A stretch of 60,888 nucleotides of DNA from Nevskia soli DSM 19509 (GCF_000711955.1 NZ_JONR01000032.1:1-60888), one strand, 5' to 3'. Shown: positions 38,608 to 48,371, numbered from the stretch's first letter. The notes: generated by a model not told the origin, from the sequence alone. Made by a program: numbers and translations.

Positions 38608-39759
38608 TCAGCTCCGGACACCTGGCTTCCACAATACGCGCCCGTCGATGTCGGCAACGTTGCGGGTACCCGTCAGCGCCATGCTCACGTCCAGCTCCTT
38701 GTGGATCAGTTCCAGCGCGGTATGCACGCCAGCCTGTCCCATGGCGCCGAGGCCGTAGAGGAAGGCCTTGCCGATGAAGGTGCCGCGCGCGCCCAGCGCC
38801 ATCGCCTTGAGCACGTCCTGGCCGCTGCGCACGCCGCTGTCGAACAGCACCTCGGTGCGCTGCCCCACTGCATCGACGATGTCGGGCAGGGCGGAGATCG
38901 AAGACGGTGCGCCGTCGAGCTGGCGGCCGCCGTGGTTGGACACCACCACCGCGTCGGCGCCGCTGTCGACCGCCGCGCGCGCATCGTCGGCATCGAGGAT
39001 GCCTTTCACGATCAGCTTTCCCGGCCACAGGCCGCGCACCCAGGCCACGTCCTTCCAGCTCAGCGTCGGATCGAACTGGCCGGCGATCCATTGCGACAGC
39101 GTGGTCAAACCCTTGCCGCCGGGCACCGAGCCTGCGAGGTTGCCGAAATTCTTGTGCGGGCTGGCCAGCATGCGCAGCGCCCAGGCCGGCTTGGTGGCGA
39201 TGTCGAGCAGGTTGGCCAGGGTCAGGCGCGGCGGCACGGTCAGGCCGTTCTTGATGTCGCGATGGCGCTGGCCCTGGATCTGCAGGTCGGCGGTGAGCAT
39301 CAGCGCGGAGCACTGTGCCGCCTTGGCCCGTTCGATCAGGGATGCGGCGAAACCGCGGTCGCGCATCACGTAAAGCTGGAACCAGAACGGCTTCTCCACC
39401 GCCGCCCGCACCGCCTCGATCGAGCAGATCGACATGGTGCTGAGGGTGAAGGGCACGCCGAATGCCTGTGCCGCGCGCGCCGCCAGGATCTCGCCGTTGG
39501 CGTGCATGATGCCGGTCAGTCCGGTGGGACCCAGCGCCACCGGCATCGCCGCCTCCTCGCCGACCAGCCGCGTGCGCAGCACACGCGTATCGACATCGAT
39601 CATCACCCGCTGGCGCAGTTTCAGGGCATCGAGATCGGCGCGGTTGGCGCGGAGGGTGGATTCGTCGTAGGAGCCGCGGTCGGCGTAGTCGAAGATGGCG
39701 CGCGGCGCGCGGCGCATCGCCAGGCGGCGCAGATCCTCGTTACAGGTGATGACGGGCAT
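38608..39759 (-). CDS. lldD: FMN-dependent alpha-hydroxy-acid dehydrogenase (L-lactate dehydrogenase-like)
   Basis: 383 residues of the glycolate oxidase/LldD TIM-barrel family: PVITCNEDLRRLAMRRAPRAIFDYADRGSYDE, FWFQLYV, LTADLQIQGQRHRD, VKGIL, the catalytic His in SNHGGRQLDGAPSS, and FDSGVRSGQDVLKA. GAGGAG lies upstream of the ATG at 39759. Oxidises L-lactate or a similar 2-hydroxy acid and passes electrons to the membrane. Glycolate is an alternative substrate given the C2 metabolism nearby. Confidence 0.9.
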   Translation of the reverse strand: MPVITCNEDLRRLAMRRAPRAIFDYADRGSYDESTLRANRADLDALKLRQRVMIDVDTRVLRTRLVGEEAAMPVALGPTGLTGIMHANGEILAARAAQAFGVPFTLSTMSICSIEAVRAAVEKPFWFQLYVMRDRGFAASLIERAKAAQCSALMLTADLQIQGQRHRDIKNGLTVPPRLTLANLLDIATKPAWALRMLASPHKNFGNLAGSVPGGKGLTTLSQWIAGQFDPTLSWKDVAWVRGLWPGKLIVKGILDADDARAAVDSGADAVVVSNHGGRQLDGAPSSISALPDIVDAVGQRTEVLFDSGVRSGQDVLKAMALGARGTFIGKAFLYGLGAMGQAGVHTALELIHKELDVSMALTGTRNVADIDGRVLWKPGVRS

Positions 39760-39886
39760 ATGCTGCTTGCTCCTCGTGGTTCGTTGTCGATCTTGCCGCA
39801 AGGCCGCGCTGTTTCTGCGCGGCGGGTATTTCAGCCGATGGTGGTCGGAGTCATCAGCCGGTACGCCGCAAGCATGATGCAGCCAA

Positions 39887-40894
39887 TCATGCCTGCATGG
39901 CGTTCCACAGGTGTGTCGCCGCGCCGAGCAGGCCGGGGTAGGGATGCACGACCAGCGGTGTCGGAATGCCCGCCATATGGTGCTGCAGCGGCGCCTTGTT
40001 TTCGAACCGTGCGCGGAACTGCCCCTGCGCCAGGATGCCCGCCATGCGCGGCAGGATGCCGCCTGCAAGATATACACCGGTACGCGCGCCGGCAATCAGC
40101 GCCACGTCGCCGGCATAGGCGCCGAGAATGGCGCAAAAGCGCTGCGCCGTTCGCAGGCTCAGCGGATGATCACCGCGGCAGGCCGCCTCCACGATCTGCG
40201 CTGCGCTGCGCGGTTCCGGCGCCACGCCGTGAATTTCGCCCAGCGTCTCGAACAGCAATTGCAGGCCGGGACCGGAGAGGATGCGCTCGTTCGACACCCG
40301 GCCGCAGCGCCGCAGCAGCACGCGGCAGATCTCGATCTCCTCCTCGTCCTGCGGCGCGAAGCTGGCGTGCCCCGCCTCGCTGGCGATGGGGCGCATCGAT
40401 CCACCGACGGCGTGGAGGATGCCAGCGCCGAGGCCGGTACCCGGCCCTACCACCGCCCGGCAATCCTCTGTCGCCGTGTCCACCCGCAGGGCCGGGCCGC
40501 CGATGCATGCCAGATCGGCACTGGCGAACCAGGGCAAGGCCAGCGACAGCGCGGTGTAATCGTTGATCACGCTGGCGTGCGCCAGCCCCAGCCGCCGGGC
40601 AAAAGCGCCGCCTTCTATACACCAATGGAGGTTGGTCAGCCGCGCGGCATTGTGCCGCACCGGGCCGGCCACGGCGATGCTCGCCGTCAGCGGTCGTCCC
40701 AGGTACCACTGCTCCCGCAGATAGGCCTCCGCCGCTTCGGCCAGGTCGTTGTACTTGGCGGTGGGCCGGCTTTCCGGTGCCAGCAGCCGCGGTAGCGGCT
40801 GATCCAGGGCCACCAGCGCGAAGCGCGCATTGGTGCCGCCGATATCGCCCACCAGCCCGAGGGCGGCGCTGCCCGGCCGCATCGGCTCAGCCAT
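39887..40894 (-). CDS. glk: Glucokinase
   Basis: 335 residues of the E. coli-type ROK-unrelated glucokinase family. Motifs: LVGDIGGTNARFALVALD at the N-terminus, SIAVAGPV, INDYTALSLALPWF, VGPGTGLGAG, EAGHASFAPQDEEE, and GVYLAGGILPRM. The start at 40894 overlaps the end of the GH5 gene by 8 bp, so the two are one translation unit. It phosphorylates glucose released by the GH5 enzyme. Confidence 0.93.
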   Translation of the reverse strand: MAEPMRPGSAALGLVGDIGGTNARFALVALDQPLPRLLAPESRPTAKYNDLAEAAEAYLREQWYLGRPLTASIAVAGPVRHNAARLTNLHWCIEGGAFARRLGLAHASVINDYTALSLALPWFASADLACIGGPALRVDTATEDCRAVVGPGTGLGAGILHAVGGSMRPIASEAGHASFAPQDEEEIEICRVLLRRCGRVSNERILSGPGLQLLFETLGEIHGVAPEPRSAAQIVEAACRGDHPLSLRTAQRFCAILGAYAGDVALIAGARTGVYLAGGILPRMAGILAQGQFRARFENKAPLQHHMAGIPTPLVVHPYPGLLGAATHLWNAMQA

Positions 40895-42863
40895 GCCCAC
40901 GGCTGTTCTGCACGGCAGCGTCGCCGCCGAAGCGCAGAGTGACCTTGAGCGGACCCGCCTGGGTCGCGCGTATCGACAGGCGCTGGGCGCCAGCGTCGTG
41001 CTGCCACTCCACGGCGACGGAACTCTCGACCGATATCGCGCCAAGACCGGCGGGTACGAATATTTCCGTCGGTGCATCGATGGCCGGATCGGCCGCGAAC
41101 TCCAGCGTGTAGCTGTGCACCGCGGCGTCATAGCGCATCAGCGACAGCACGCCCTGGGTGCAGCGCACATAGGGCCGGCAAAAGCCCTCCACCGCGCGGC
41201 CGCCGTCGAGGCCGTCCCCGGCCGAGCGCTGGTCGTCCGAATATACCGACAGGTCTTCCTGGTTCCAGCCGTCGCCGATGCGCAGGTCGTTGCGGTTGCT
41301 GGCGGTGTAGTTCCACTGGGTGGAGGAGAGCAGCAATTCGTCCAGAACTTCGTAGGTCAGCGCCAGCGCCTGCGACTGCGCCTCCCATACCCCGGCGCCG
41401 CGCTCACCCTGCGCCCAGCGCTTGAAGGATTCGCCGTCGTTGACGTCGTAGGGAATGCCGAATTCGCCGATCAGCGTCGGCGCACCGCCGTTGAGCCGTT
41501 GGCCGAGACTGCGCAGATAGCCGAGCTGGAAGCGGTAGCGCTCTTTCAGTTCCTTTCTTTGCGCGTCCGTCATGCCGGCGTCGAAGCGTTTGCTCCACAA
41601 AAGTACCATGTCGTACCAATGGCTGGCGTTGACGGTGGCCGGGGGCATGTCCGCGGGAAAAGTGCCGCCGCGGATGATGGAGTGCGGATTGATCTCCGCG
41701 AACAGCAGCCAGTCCGGCCGCACCTCGCGGATGGTGCGCGCCACGCCGTTGAAGAACGGCGCCATGCAGTCGCGATCCAGGCGCAGCGGGCCCTGCGGGC
41801 CGCGGCAGAAGAAGTCTTCATCCAGCGCCGCGGCCTCGCCGTTCTCCAGCTTCCAGGCGCCGGCCTGCTCGAACGGATCCGCCACGCCCGGCAGCCAGAT
41901 GGAGACGCGCCCCGGATTCACCGGCACCTGTGCGCGCACCGGCTCGCCGTCCGGGGTCGTGCCGGTCACTGTCGATAGCGACACGCTCAGGCCGCGCGCC
42001 ACCTTGAGGCCGTCCAGCGGCGTCCACGCCGGTGCCTGGCGCAGCGCCGGGGGGCCGAAGGTGCTTTCTTCCTGCGGTGACCCCGACAGGCGCTGGCCGA
42101 TCCAGCCCTGGCCCGGTTCGTTGAGGCTGTCGAAGCCCAGCACATTGGGCAGGTCGCGCACACGCTCCGCCATGGCCCGCACCGCGCCGAAGTAATGCTG
42201 CTGCAGGTAGTCCTGCACGTTACGGCCGTCGATCAGCCATTGCGGCGTCAGCGTGGCGCCGGCGAAGAATGCGGTCCAGACGATGCCGTTGACCGGCATC
42301 AGATAGTTCAGCGCCCAACTCATCATCGGGTAGCGCTCTTCCTGCCGCAGCACCGGGCTGGAATAGTCGTAGCGGTGCTGCATCACGTGCGCCGCGCCGG
42401 CGGCATCGAACTTGCGGAAGTCCAATCCCAGCTTCTCGAACACCCAGCCGGGGGCGCCGCTGCCGCCCGACATGCGACTCCACACGTCCTGGTGGAAATC
42501 GATGAAGATGGACAGGCCGAAGGCCTGGGCGCGCTCGCACAGTTGCCCGATATGCTCGATGAAGTCGCGGTCGTAAAGGCCGGGGCCGGCGTGTTCCACC
42601 GCTTCCCAGTTGACCAGAAGGCGCATCACATTGAAGCCCCAGCCGGCGATGCGGCCGAAATGCGTGTCGGCTTCATCCGGCGGGAAGGGGCGGCCGACGA
42701 AGCTCACCGTGCGATGGTCGGAGAAGTCGCTGGGATGATGAGTGCCGCCGTCGGGATACGGCACCTTGGTATCGCCGCCGACGTTGAGGCCGCGCAGGAT
42801 GACGTGCCGGCCGGCGCCGTCGACGAAGCGGTTCTGCTGCACCCCGATCCAGAGCTTGGACAT
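40887..42863 (-). CDS. GH5 family beta-glycosidase (cytoplasmic)
   Basis: 658 residues. (beta/alpha)8 glycoside hydrolase with acid/base Glu249 (GFDSLNEPGQGWIG) and nucleophile Glu467 (TLIGEFGIPYD). VILRGLNVGGDTKVPYPDGG and QWNYTASNRNDLRIGDGW resemble the endoglycoceramidase/steryl-glucosidase branch of GH5. There is no signal peptide, so it acts on imported substrate. A C-terminal beta domain (FVPAGLGAISVESSVAVEWQ) is present. No clear ribosome-binding site. Divergent from the GPH transporter and fused by overlap to glucokinase, so the released sugar is probably glucose. Confidence 0.85.
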   Translation of the reverse strand: MSKLWIGVQQNRFVDGAGRHVILRGLNVGGDTKVPYPDGGTHHPSDFSDHRTVSFVGRPFPPDEADTHFGRIAGWGFNVMRLLVNWEAVEHAGPGLYDRDFIEHIGQLCERAQAFGLSIFIDFHQDVWSRMSGGSGAPGWVFEKLGLDFRKFDAAGAAHVMQHRYDYSSPVLRQEERYPMMSWALNYLMPVNGIVWTAFFAGATLTPQWLIDGRNVQDYLQQHYFGAVRAMAERVRDLPNVLGFDSLNEPGQGWIGQRLSGSPQEESTFGPPALRQAPAWTPLDGLKVARGLSVSLSTVTGTTPDGEPVRAQVPVNPGRVSIWLPGVADPFEQAGAWKLENGEAAALDEDFFCRGPQGPLRLDRDCMAPFFNGVARTIREVRPDWLLFAEINPHSIIRGGTFPADMPPATVNASHWYDMVLLWSKRFDAGMTDAQRKELKERYRFQLGYLRSLGQRLNGGAPTLIGEFGIPYDVNDGESFKRWAQGERGAGVWEAQSQALALTYEVLDELLLSSTQWNYTASNRNDLRIGDGWNQEDLSVYSDDQRSAGDGLDGGRAVEGFCRPYVRCTQGVLSLMRYDAAVHSYTLEFAADPAIDAPTEIFVPAGLGAISVESSVAVEWQHDAGAQRLSIRATQAGPLKVTLRFGGDAAVQNSRGHG

Positions 42864-42895
42864 TTTGGTTTGGTCGCGTTTGAGATACACTGAAG

Positions 42896-42921
42896 TCTCA
42901 TTATACAGTCGGTGAATAAAA
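42896..42921. promoter_or_regulatory. Operator-like element between GH5 and GPH transporter genes
   Basis: TCTCATTA-TACAGTCGGT-GAATAAAA. It shares the core TCATTATACA-N2-YGG with elements at 45044 and 49354. TATAAT on the minus strand (42900-42905), a likely -10 for the GH5 gene, lies inside it. Binding by one or both TetR proteins is inferred. Confidence 0.55.
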
Positions 42922-42963
42922 TCGTCGAAAGACGTCAGCCGACCCCGGGAGGAGTGTTTCGTG

Positions 42964-44349
42964 ATGACCGCAAAAGGCATGAGCCCGAATATGAATCTGG
43001 GCCGCAAGATCGCCCTGGGCGCCGGCGATTTCGGCTTCAATCTCTATTGGCAGACGGCTTCGCTCTACCTGCTGTTCTTCTATACCGACGTGCTCGGCCT
43101 GCCGGCCGCCACCGCGGGCACCATCTATATGGCGGCGCTGATCGTCGATGCGCTGCTCGACCCGCTGATGGGCCTGCTGGCGGACCGCACGCGCAGCCGC
43201 TATGGCCGCTACCGTCCTTATCTGCTGTTCGGCGGCATCCCGCTGGGCCTGCTGTTCGCCGCCATGTTCATGGGGCCGGCCGGTGGCGATACGGCCTCGG
43301 TGGTTTTCGCCGCGGCCACCCATATCGCCTTCCGCACCATTTATGCGGTGATCTCCATTCCCTATGCCTCGCTGTTCGCGCGCGTCACCCGCGACGCCCA
43401 GGTCCGCACCAACCTCACTGCCTTCCGCATGGTCTTCGCCACCCTGTCCGCCGTGGCCGTGGCGGCCCTGACCCTGCCGGTGGTGAAAGCCCTGTCGACT
43501 CCGGAGGCGCCGCGCCATGGCTGGGTGGTGCTGGCGGTGGTGTTCGGCACGCTCGCCACCCTGATCCTGCTGCTGGTGGCCTGGGCCACCAAAGGCTATG
43601 ACGCCGACGAGACGGCGGAACCGTCCGTGGTGCGGCCGCCGATTCTGGCGGCTCTCCGCTCGGTGCTGGCCAACCGCGCCCTGCTGGTGGTGCTGGGCTC
43701 GGTGGTCATCTCCTCCTTCTGCAACACCCTGTTCGGCAAGAACCTGGTCTATTACTTCAAGTACGTCATCGGCAAGGCCGAACTGGCCGGCGGCGCGCTG
43801 GCCTTCGTCGCCCTGCTGGCGGCGCTGTGCGCGCCGCTATGGGCGCTGGTGGCGCGGCGGGTCGGCAAGCGCAATGCCTGGCTGCTGGGTTCGATCCCCG
43901 GCATCGCCGGCCTGCTGCTCTGGCATTTCGGCGACGGCGTGGTGCCGCTGCTGTTCGTCGCCCTGAGCCTGCAGGCGATCAGCACCGGCGCCTACATCGT
44001 GAGTTACTGGTCGATGCTGCCCGACACGGTGGAATATGGCGAATGGCGCACCGGCGTGCGCACCGAGTCCATGGTCTTCGGCCTGGCCACGCTGGGCCAG
44101 AAGGCGGCTCTCGGCCTGGGCGCCGGTTTCCTCGGCCTGGCGCTGACGCACGTGGGTTACGCGCCCAACGCGACGCAGTCGCCCGAAACCCTGGAAGGCA
44201 TCAAGCAGATGATGTTCTGGTTCCCGCTGATCGGCGGCCTGATCTCGGCCGGCCTGGTGGCGTTGTATCCGATGGATCTCGCCGCGCACCGCCGCATCGT
44301 CGAGGAGATCGCTCAGCGCACCAGTACGGCGAGCAGCGCTTCGATGTGA
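42964..44349 (+). CDS. GPH-family sugar:cation symporter (MFS)
   Basis: 461 residues with 12 hydrophobic segments. LGRKIALGAGDFGFNLYWQTASLYLLFFYTDVLGLPAATAGTIY and LIVDALLDPLMGLLADRTRSRYGRYRPYLLFG are the N-terminal signature of the glycoside-pentoside-hexuronide family (MelB, XynB, LacS relatives). GGGAGGAG precedes the start; GTG at 42961 is an alternative. It imports a glycoside, probably the substrate of the divergent GH5 enzyme. Its 3' end overlaps that of the TetR gene by 37 bp, tail to tail. Confidence 0.9.
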   Translation: MTAKGMSPNMNLGRKIALGAGDFGFNLYWQTASLYLLFFYTDVLGLPAATAGTIYMAALIVDALLDPLMGLLADRTRSRYGRYRPYLLFGGIPLGLLFAAMFMGPAGGDTASVVFAAATHIAFRTIYAVISIPYASLFARVTRDAQVRTNLTAFRMVFATLSAVAVAALTLPVVKALSTPEAPRHGWVVLAVVFGTLATLILLLVAWATKGYDADETAEPSVVRPPILAALRSVLANRALLVVLGSVVISSFCNTLFGKNLVYYFKYVIGKAELAGGALAFVALLAALCAPLWALVARRVGKRNAWLLGSIPGIAGLLLWHFGDGVVPLLFVALSLQAISTGAYIVSYWSMLPDTVEYGEWRTGVRTESMVFGLATLGQKAALGLGAGFLGLALTHVGYAPNATQSPETLEGIKQMMFWFPLIGGLISAGLVALYPMDLAAHRRIVEEIAQRTSTASSASM

Positions 44350-45023
44350 GCGGCGGTCACCGCCTCGTCGGCGGGGTCGATGCCCCAGACGCGCCGGACT
44401 TCCGGCGCCAGCGTGTAGAACAGCTGGGCGCTGCCGACGATGATGTAGACCAGGGCCGGCACCGATACGTCCGGCAATATGCCTTCGCGCTGCAGCATCT
44501 GCACGAAGCGCTCGGCCCGCGAAGCCGTGCCGGAGATGAAGGTATCGGCGGCCCATTGCAGGCGCTCGCTGTCGCGCACGCTCTCCTGCATCATCAGCCG
44601 CGCGTGTTCGGGATGGCGCGCGCAGTACAGCACGTACTGGCGCAGGATTTCGCGCGCATGATCGCGGCGGCTCAGGTGTGTTTTGGCGGTGACGGCCGTG
44701 GCCGGCGGATCGAAACTCATCTCGGCGGCCTGGCGTTCGAACAGGAAAGTCACCGCGGCGCGCCACAGCGTGTCCTTGCTGCCGAAGTAATACTTGATCA
44801 GGGCGTGATGCACGCCGGCATGCGCTGCAATGTCCCGGGTGGAGCCGCCGTCGAAGCCGCGCTCGGAAAAGATCAGCAGGGCGGATTGCAGGATCGCCGC
44901 CCGCGTCGCCTCCTTCTGCAAGGTGCGGGAGTTGGGTGGAGTGGTCTGCGCATCGCCGGTGCCGGCCTCGGCATCCGTGCTGTCGCGCTTGCCGCGCGGC
45001 GTGCGGGTTTTTTTGACATTCAT
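44313..45023 (-). CDS. TetR-family regulator (copy 1)
   Basis: 236 residues. After a basic, low-complexity N-terminus (MNVKKTRTPRGKRDS...) comes the TetR HTH: ATRAAILQSALLIFSERGF with GSTRDIAAHAGVHHALIKYYFGSKDTLWRAAV. The C-terminal domain (CARHPEHARLMMQES...VSVPALVYIIVGSAQLFYTLAPEVRRVWG) is the ligand/dimer part and is nearly the same in copy 2 (48617). Divergent from the esterase gene, with the operator-like element between. Probably a repressor relieved by a glycoside or phenolic ligand. Confidence 0.92.
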   Translation of the reverse strand: MNVKKTRTPRGKRDSTDAEAGTGDAQTTPPNSRTLQKEATRAAILQSALLIFSERGFDGGSTRDIAAHAGVHHALIKYYFGSKDTLWRAAVTFLFERQAAEMSFDPPATAVTAKTHLSRRDHAREILRQYVLYCARHPEHARLMMQESVRDSERLQWAADTFISGTASRAERFVQMLQREGILPDVSVPALVYIIVGSAQLFYTLAPEVRRVWGIDPADEAVTAAHIEALLAVLVR

Positions 45024-45069
45024 GCCGGATAGACTATTATAAAACTCATTATACAAATGGTTAATCAAA
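45013..45069 (+). promoter_or_regulatory. Promoter and operator of the esterase-tannase gene
   Basis: TTGACA (45013-45018), 16-bp spacer, TATTAT (45035-45040). The operator-like element ACTCATTA-TACAAATGGT-TAATCAAA (45044-45069) covers the predicted transcript start, a repressor position. The same TTGACA-16-hexamer then operator layout, with identical spacing, recurs at 49323-49379. TATAAT sequences on the minus strand overlap it and would serve TetR copy 1. Confidence 0.7.
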
Positions 45070-45206
45070 GCATCGACAAGCGGCGACGCAGGGCGGCAGG
45101 AACGGTGAAGCGACGGCAGCGCCGTTCGATCCGGCTCGATTGCGCAAGGCATTGCGCGAGGCCCCGCATCGACCGCGAACCACGGTGCATGCAAATGGAG
45201 GCGGCG

Positions 45207-48200
45207 ATGGCGAGCAGCAAGCGTCCGACAAGGACGGGTTCGATGTGGGCGGGTTGGTGCGCGGCCGTTTTTGGCGCGGCGACCCTGGCGATGCCGGCGA
45301 TCCTGCATGCCGATGCGCTGCAGGACGTGGTGCATGTCGACGGCGGTGCGCTGCAGGGTGTGCATGAAGGCACCATCGCCTCGTTCAAGAACATCCCTTA
45401 TGCCGCGCCGCCGCTTGGCGCGTTGCGCTGGCGCGCGCCGGCTGCACCCGAAGCCTGGAGCGGCGTGCGAGACGCCACCCGTTACGGCAACGACTGCATG
45501 CAGAACCGCATGTCCTGGGACAAGACGGCATCGACCCAGCCGCTGAGCGAGGACTGCCTTTACCTGAACGTGTGGGCTCCGGCCAATGCCGGCAAGAAGC
45601 TGCCGGTGCTGGTATGGCTTCACGGCGGCGGTTTCGTCAGCGGCTCCGGCACCGCCAAGGTCACCGACGGCGGCCTGCTCGCCGCGCGCGGCGCGGTGGT
45701 GGTCAGCTTCAACTACCGCCTCGGCCGCTTCGGCTTCTTCGCCCATCCGGCCCTGAGCGTGGAAAGCCCCGACGCCCCGGTCGGCAACTACGGTTTCATG
45801 GACCAGATCGCGGCCCTGCAATGGGTCAAGCGCAACATCGCCGCCTTCGGCGGCGATCCAGGCAACGTCACCATCTACGGCGAATCAGCCGGCGGCGAGT
45901 CGGTCAACATCCTGATGCTGGCGCCGCAGGCGCGCGGCCTGTTCCACAAGGCCATCGTCTCCTCCGGTGGCGGCCGCTCGATCTGGCCGCAACTGCGCGG
46001 CGACGGCAAGACCCCGGTGCCGGTCGGCACTCCGGTTCCGGCCGAGACCGTGGCCAAGGCCTTCGCCGTCAAGGCCGGCGTGGCCGGCGACGATCTCGCC
46101 GCCCTGCGCGCGCTGCCGGCGGCCAAGGTGCTGGGCAGCATCAGCATGCTCGAAAACGAGAAGGCCACGTACAGCGGTCCGATGGTCGACGGCCGCATCG
46201 TCACGGGCGACGTGGCGGGCGGCTTCGCCGCCGGCAAGCAGGCCAAGGTGCCGTACATCGTCGGTGCCAACAGCAACGAACTGGGCTTCCTGCCGAGCTT
46301 CTTCCTGCGGCCGATGATCGCCGAGTTCTCGCCGCGCCTCGCTCCCGACCTGGACAAGATCAAGGCGGCCTACGGCAGCAAGGATGCCTTCGACACCTAC
46401 TTCGCCAACGACTTCATCTTCGTCGAGCCGGCGCATTTCCTCGCCGGCGCGGCGGACGCCGGCGGCGACCACGACCATACCTACCTGTACCGCTTCAACT
46501 ATGTCGCCGAAGGCAAGCGCAAGTCGCTGAAAGGCGCGCCGCATGCAACCGATGTGCCCTACGTCTTCGGCAATCTCGCCGCGACGGGCGAAGCGGTGTC
46601 GGATGCCGACCGTGCCATGGCGCAGCTGGTCGGCGACTACTGGATTTCCTTCGCCGCCACCGGCACGCCCGCTGCGGCCGGTCACGCCGCATGGCCGGCT
46701 TATACGAGCAAGACCGACCAGTTGCTGGAGTTCTCGCCCGAAGCGGGCGCCGCCCCCGCCACCGCCGGCGACGCCAGGCTGGCGGCCATCGCCAGCCACT
46801 TCGCCCAGGCAGGGAGCGGCGCTGTCGCCGCGGCTCCGGTGGCGCAGACCGTCAACCCGGCCGATGCCGCCTGCGCGGCATTGCAGAACTTCAAGATGGA
46901 TGCGGTGCACGTCGATGCGGCCCAGTCGCTGGCGCCGACCGACACACTCGACCTCGGCATCAAGGGCGTGCCGCCCTTGCCGGTGCAGGCCGCGTTCTGC
47001 CGCGTCCAGGCGACGCTGGCGCCGACGCCCAGTTCGCAGATCCGCATCGAAGTGTGGCTGCCGCCGCAGGACCAGTGGAACGGCAAGTTCATCGGCGCCG
47101 GCAACGGCGGCTACGCCGGCACCTTCACCTCGCCCTACATCTACATGCGCGGCGCGGTGGCCAGGGGCTACGTCGCCGCCGGCACCGACGGCGGCCACAG
47201 CGGCGACGGCAGCGGCAACGAAGTCGGTGCCGACTGGGCGCTGGGACAGCCGGAAAAGATGAAGGACTATGGCTACCGCGCCAACCATCTCACCGCGGAG
47301 ACCGGCAAGGCCCTGCTGCTGTCCTACTACGGCAAGGCGCAGCAGCATGCCATCTTCGAAGGTTGCTCCGACGGCGGCCGCGAAGCGCTGATGGAAGCCT
47401 ATCGCTTCCCCGAGGACTACGACGGCATCATCGCCGGCGCGCCGGCGAATCCCTGGACCCGCCTGATGGGCCAGTTCGCCTGGAACACCCTGGCCAACAC
47501 CGCCACGCCGGAAGCCACGTTGCCGGCTGCCAAGCTGAGCGTGTTGCAGGATGCGGTGATGAAGAAGTGCGACGCGCTGGACGGCGTCAAGGACGGCGTG
47601 CTGGAAGACCCGCGCCGCTGCAAGTTCGATCCGGCCACGGTGCAGTGCGCGGCGGGCGACCGCGAGGACTGCCTCACCGCCGCGCAGGTGCAGACCGCGC
47701 GCAAGATCTACCAGGGCCCGAAGAGCCCGCGCACCGGCAAGTCGCTCGGACCCGGATTCCCGCCGGGCAGCGAGGCGGTGCAGTGGAACCAGTGGATCAC
47801 CGGCCCCACCTCGGAGCAGGCGTTCTTCTCCACCGAGTTCTTCCGCAACATGGTGTTCGAGAAGCCGGACTGGAGCCTGTCCAGCCTCGACTTCGACAAG
47901 GACCTCGCCACGGCTTCGGCGCGCACCGATTCCATCCTCAGCTCCCAGCCGGACCTGCGTCCCTTCGCCAAGCGCGGCGGCAAGCTGATCATGTACCACG
48001 GCTGGGGCGACGCGGCGATCTCGCCGCTGAACAGCATCGACTACTACCAGCAGGTGCGGGCCAAGGTGGGCGGCCCGGCCACCGATGCATTCATGCGCTT
48101 CTATCTGGTCCCGGGCATGAGCCATTGCCTCGCCGGCCCCGGCCCCAACGCCTTCGACATGCTGGGTTCTCTGACGCAGTGGATCGAGAAGAAGACACCG

Positions 48201-48371
48201 CCGGCGGACATCCTGGCCACCAAGTACGCCAACGACTACGCGCAGTTCCTCGGCTTCCCGCCCGGCGACCCGGTGCGGACGCGTCCGCTGTGCCCGTATC
48301 CGAAGACCGCGCACTGGACCGGCAAGGGCTCCAGCGACCAGGCCGGGAACTTCGTCTGCCGCGCGGACTGA
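45207..48371 (+). CDS. Two-domain secreted esterase: type B carboxylesterase fused to tannase/feruloyl esterase
   Basis: 1,054 residues. Signal peptide (~1-34, ending AILHADA), then a type B carboxylesterase (~35-540): IPYAAPPLGALRWRAP, EDCLYLNVWAP, LVWLHGGGFVSGSG, nucleophile Ser227 in YGESAGGESV, and a His in GAPHATDVPYVFGN. From ~550 follows a complete tannase/feruloyl-esterase domain: GKFIGAGNGGYAG, nucleophile Ser721 in EGCSDGGREALM, YHGWGDAAISP and PGMSHCLAGPG. Both active sites look intact. Start at 45207 has GGAGG upstream. It probably removes aromatic or acyl esters from plant glycosides. Confidence 0.88.
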   Translation: MASSKRPTRTGSMWAGWCAAVFGAATLAMPAILHADALQDVVHVDGGALQGVHEGTIASFKNIPYAAPPLGALRWRAPAAPEAWSGVRDATRYGNDCMQNRMSWDKTASTQPLSEDCLYLNVWAPANAGKKLPVLVWLHGGGFVSGSGTAKVTDGGLLAARGAVVVSFNYRLGRFGFFAHPALSVESPDAPVGNYGFMDQIAALQWVKRNIAAFGGDPGNVTIYGESAGGESVNILMLAPQARGLFHKAIVSSGGGRSIWPQLRGDGKTPVPVGTPVPAETVAKAFAVKAGVAGDDLAALRALPAAKVLGSISMLENEKATYSGPMVDGRIVTGDVAGGFAAGKQAKVPYIVGANSNELGFLPSFFLRPMIAEFSPRLAPDLDKIKAAYGSKDAFDTYFANDFIFVEPAHFLAGAADAGGDHDHTYLYRFNYVAEGKRKSLKGAPHATDVPYVFGNLAATGEAVSDADRAMAQLVGDYWISFAATGTPAAAGHAAWPAYTSKTDQLLEFSPEAGAAPATAGDARLAAIASHFAQAGSGAVAAAPVAQTVNPADAACAALQNFKMDAVHVDAAQSLAPTDTLDLGIKGVPPLPVQAAFCRVQATLAPTPSSQIRIEVWLPPQDQWNGKFIGAGNGGYAGTFTSPYIYMRGAVARGYVAAGTDGGHSGDGSGNEVGADWALGQPEKMKDYGYRANHLTAETGKALLLSYYGKAQQHAIFEGCSDGGREALMEAYRFPEDYDGIIAGAPANPWTRLMGQFAWNTLANTATPEATLPAAKLSVLQDAVMKKCDALDGVKDGVLEDPRRCKFDPATVQCAAGDREDCLTAAQVQTARKIYQGPKSPRTGKSLGPGFPPGSEAVQWNQWITGPTSEQAFFSTEFFRNMVFEKPDWSLSSLDFDKDLATASARTDSILSSQPDLRPFAKRGGKLIMYHGWGDAAISPLNSIDYYQQVRAKVGGPATDAFMRFYLVPGMSHCLAGPGPNAFDMLGSLTQWIEKKTPPADILATKYANDYAQFLGFPPGDPVRTRPLCPYPKTAHWTGKGSSDQAGNFVCRAD

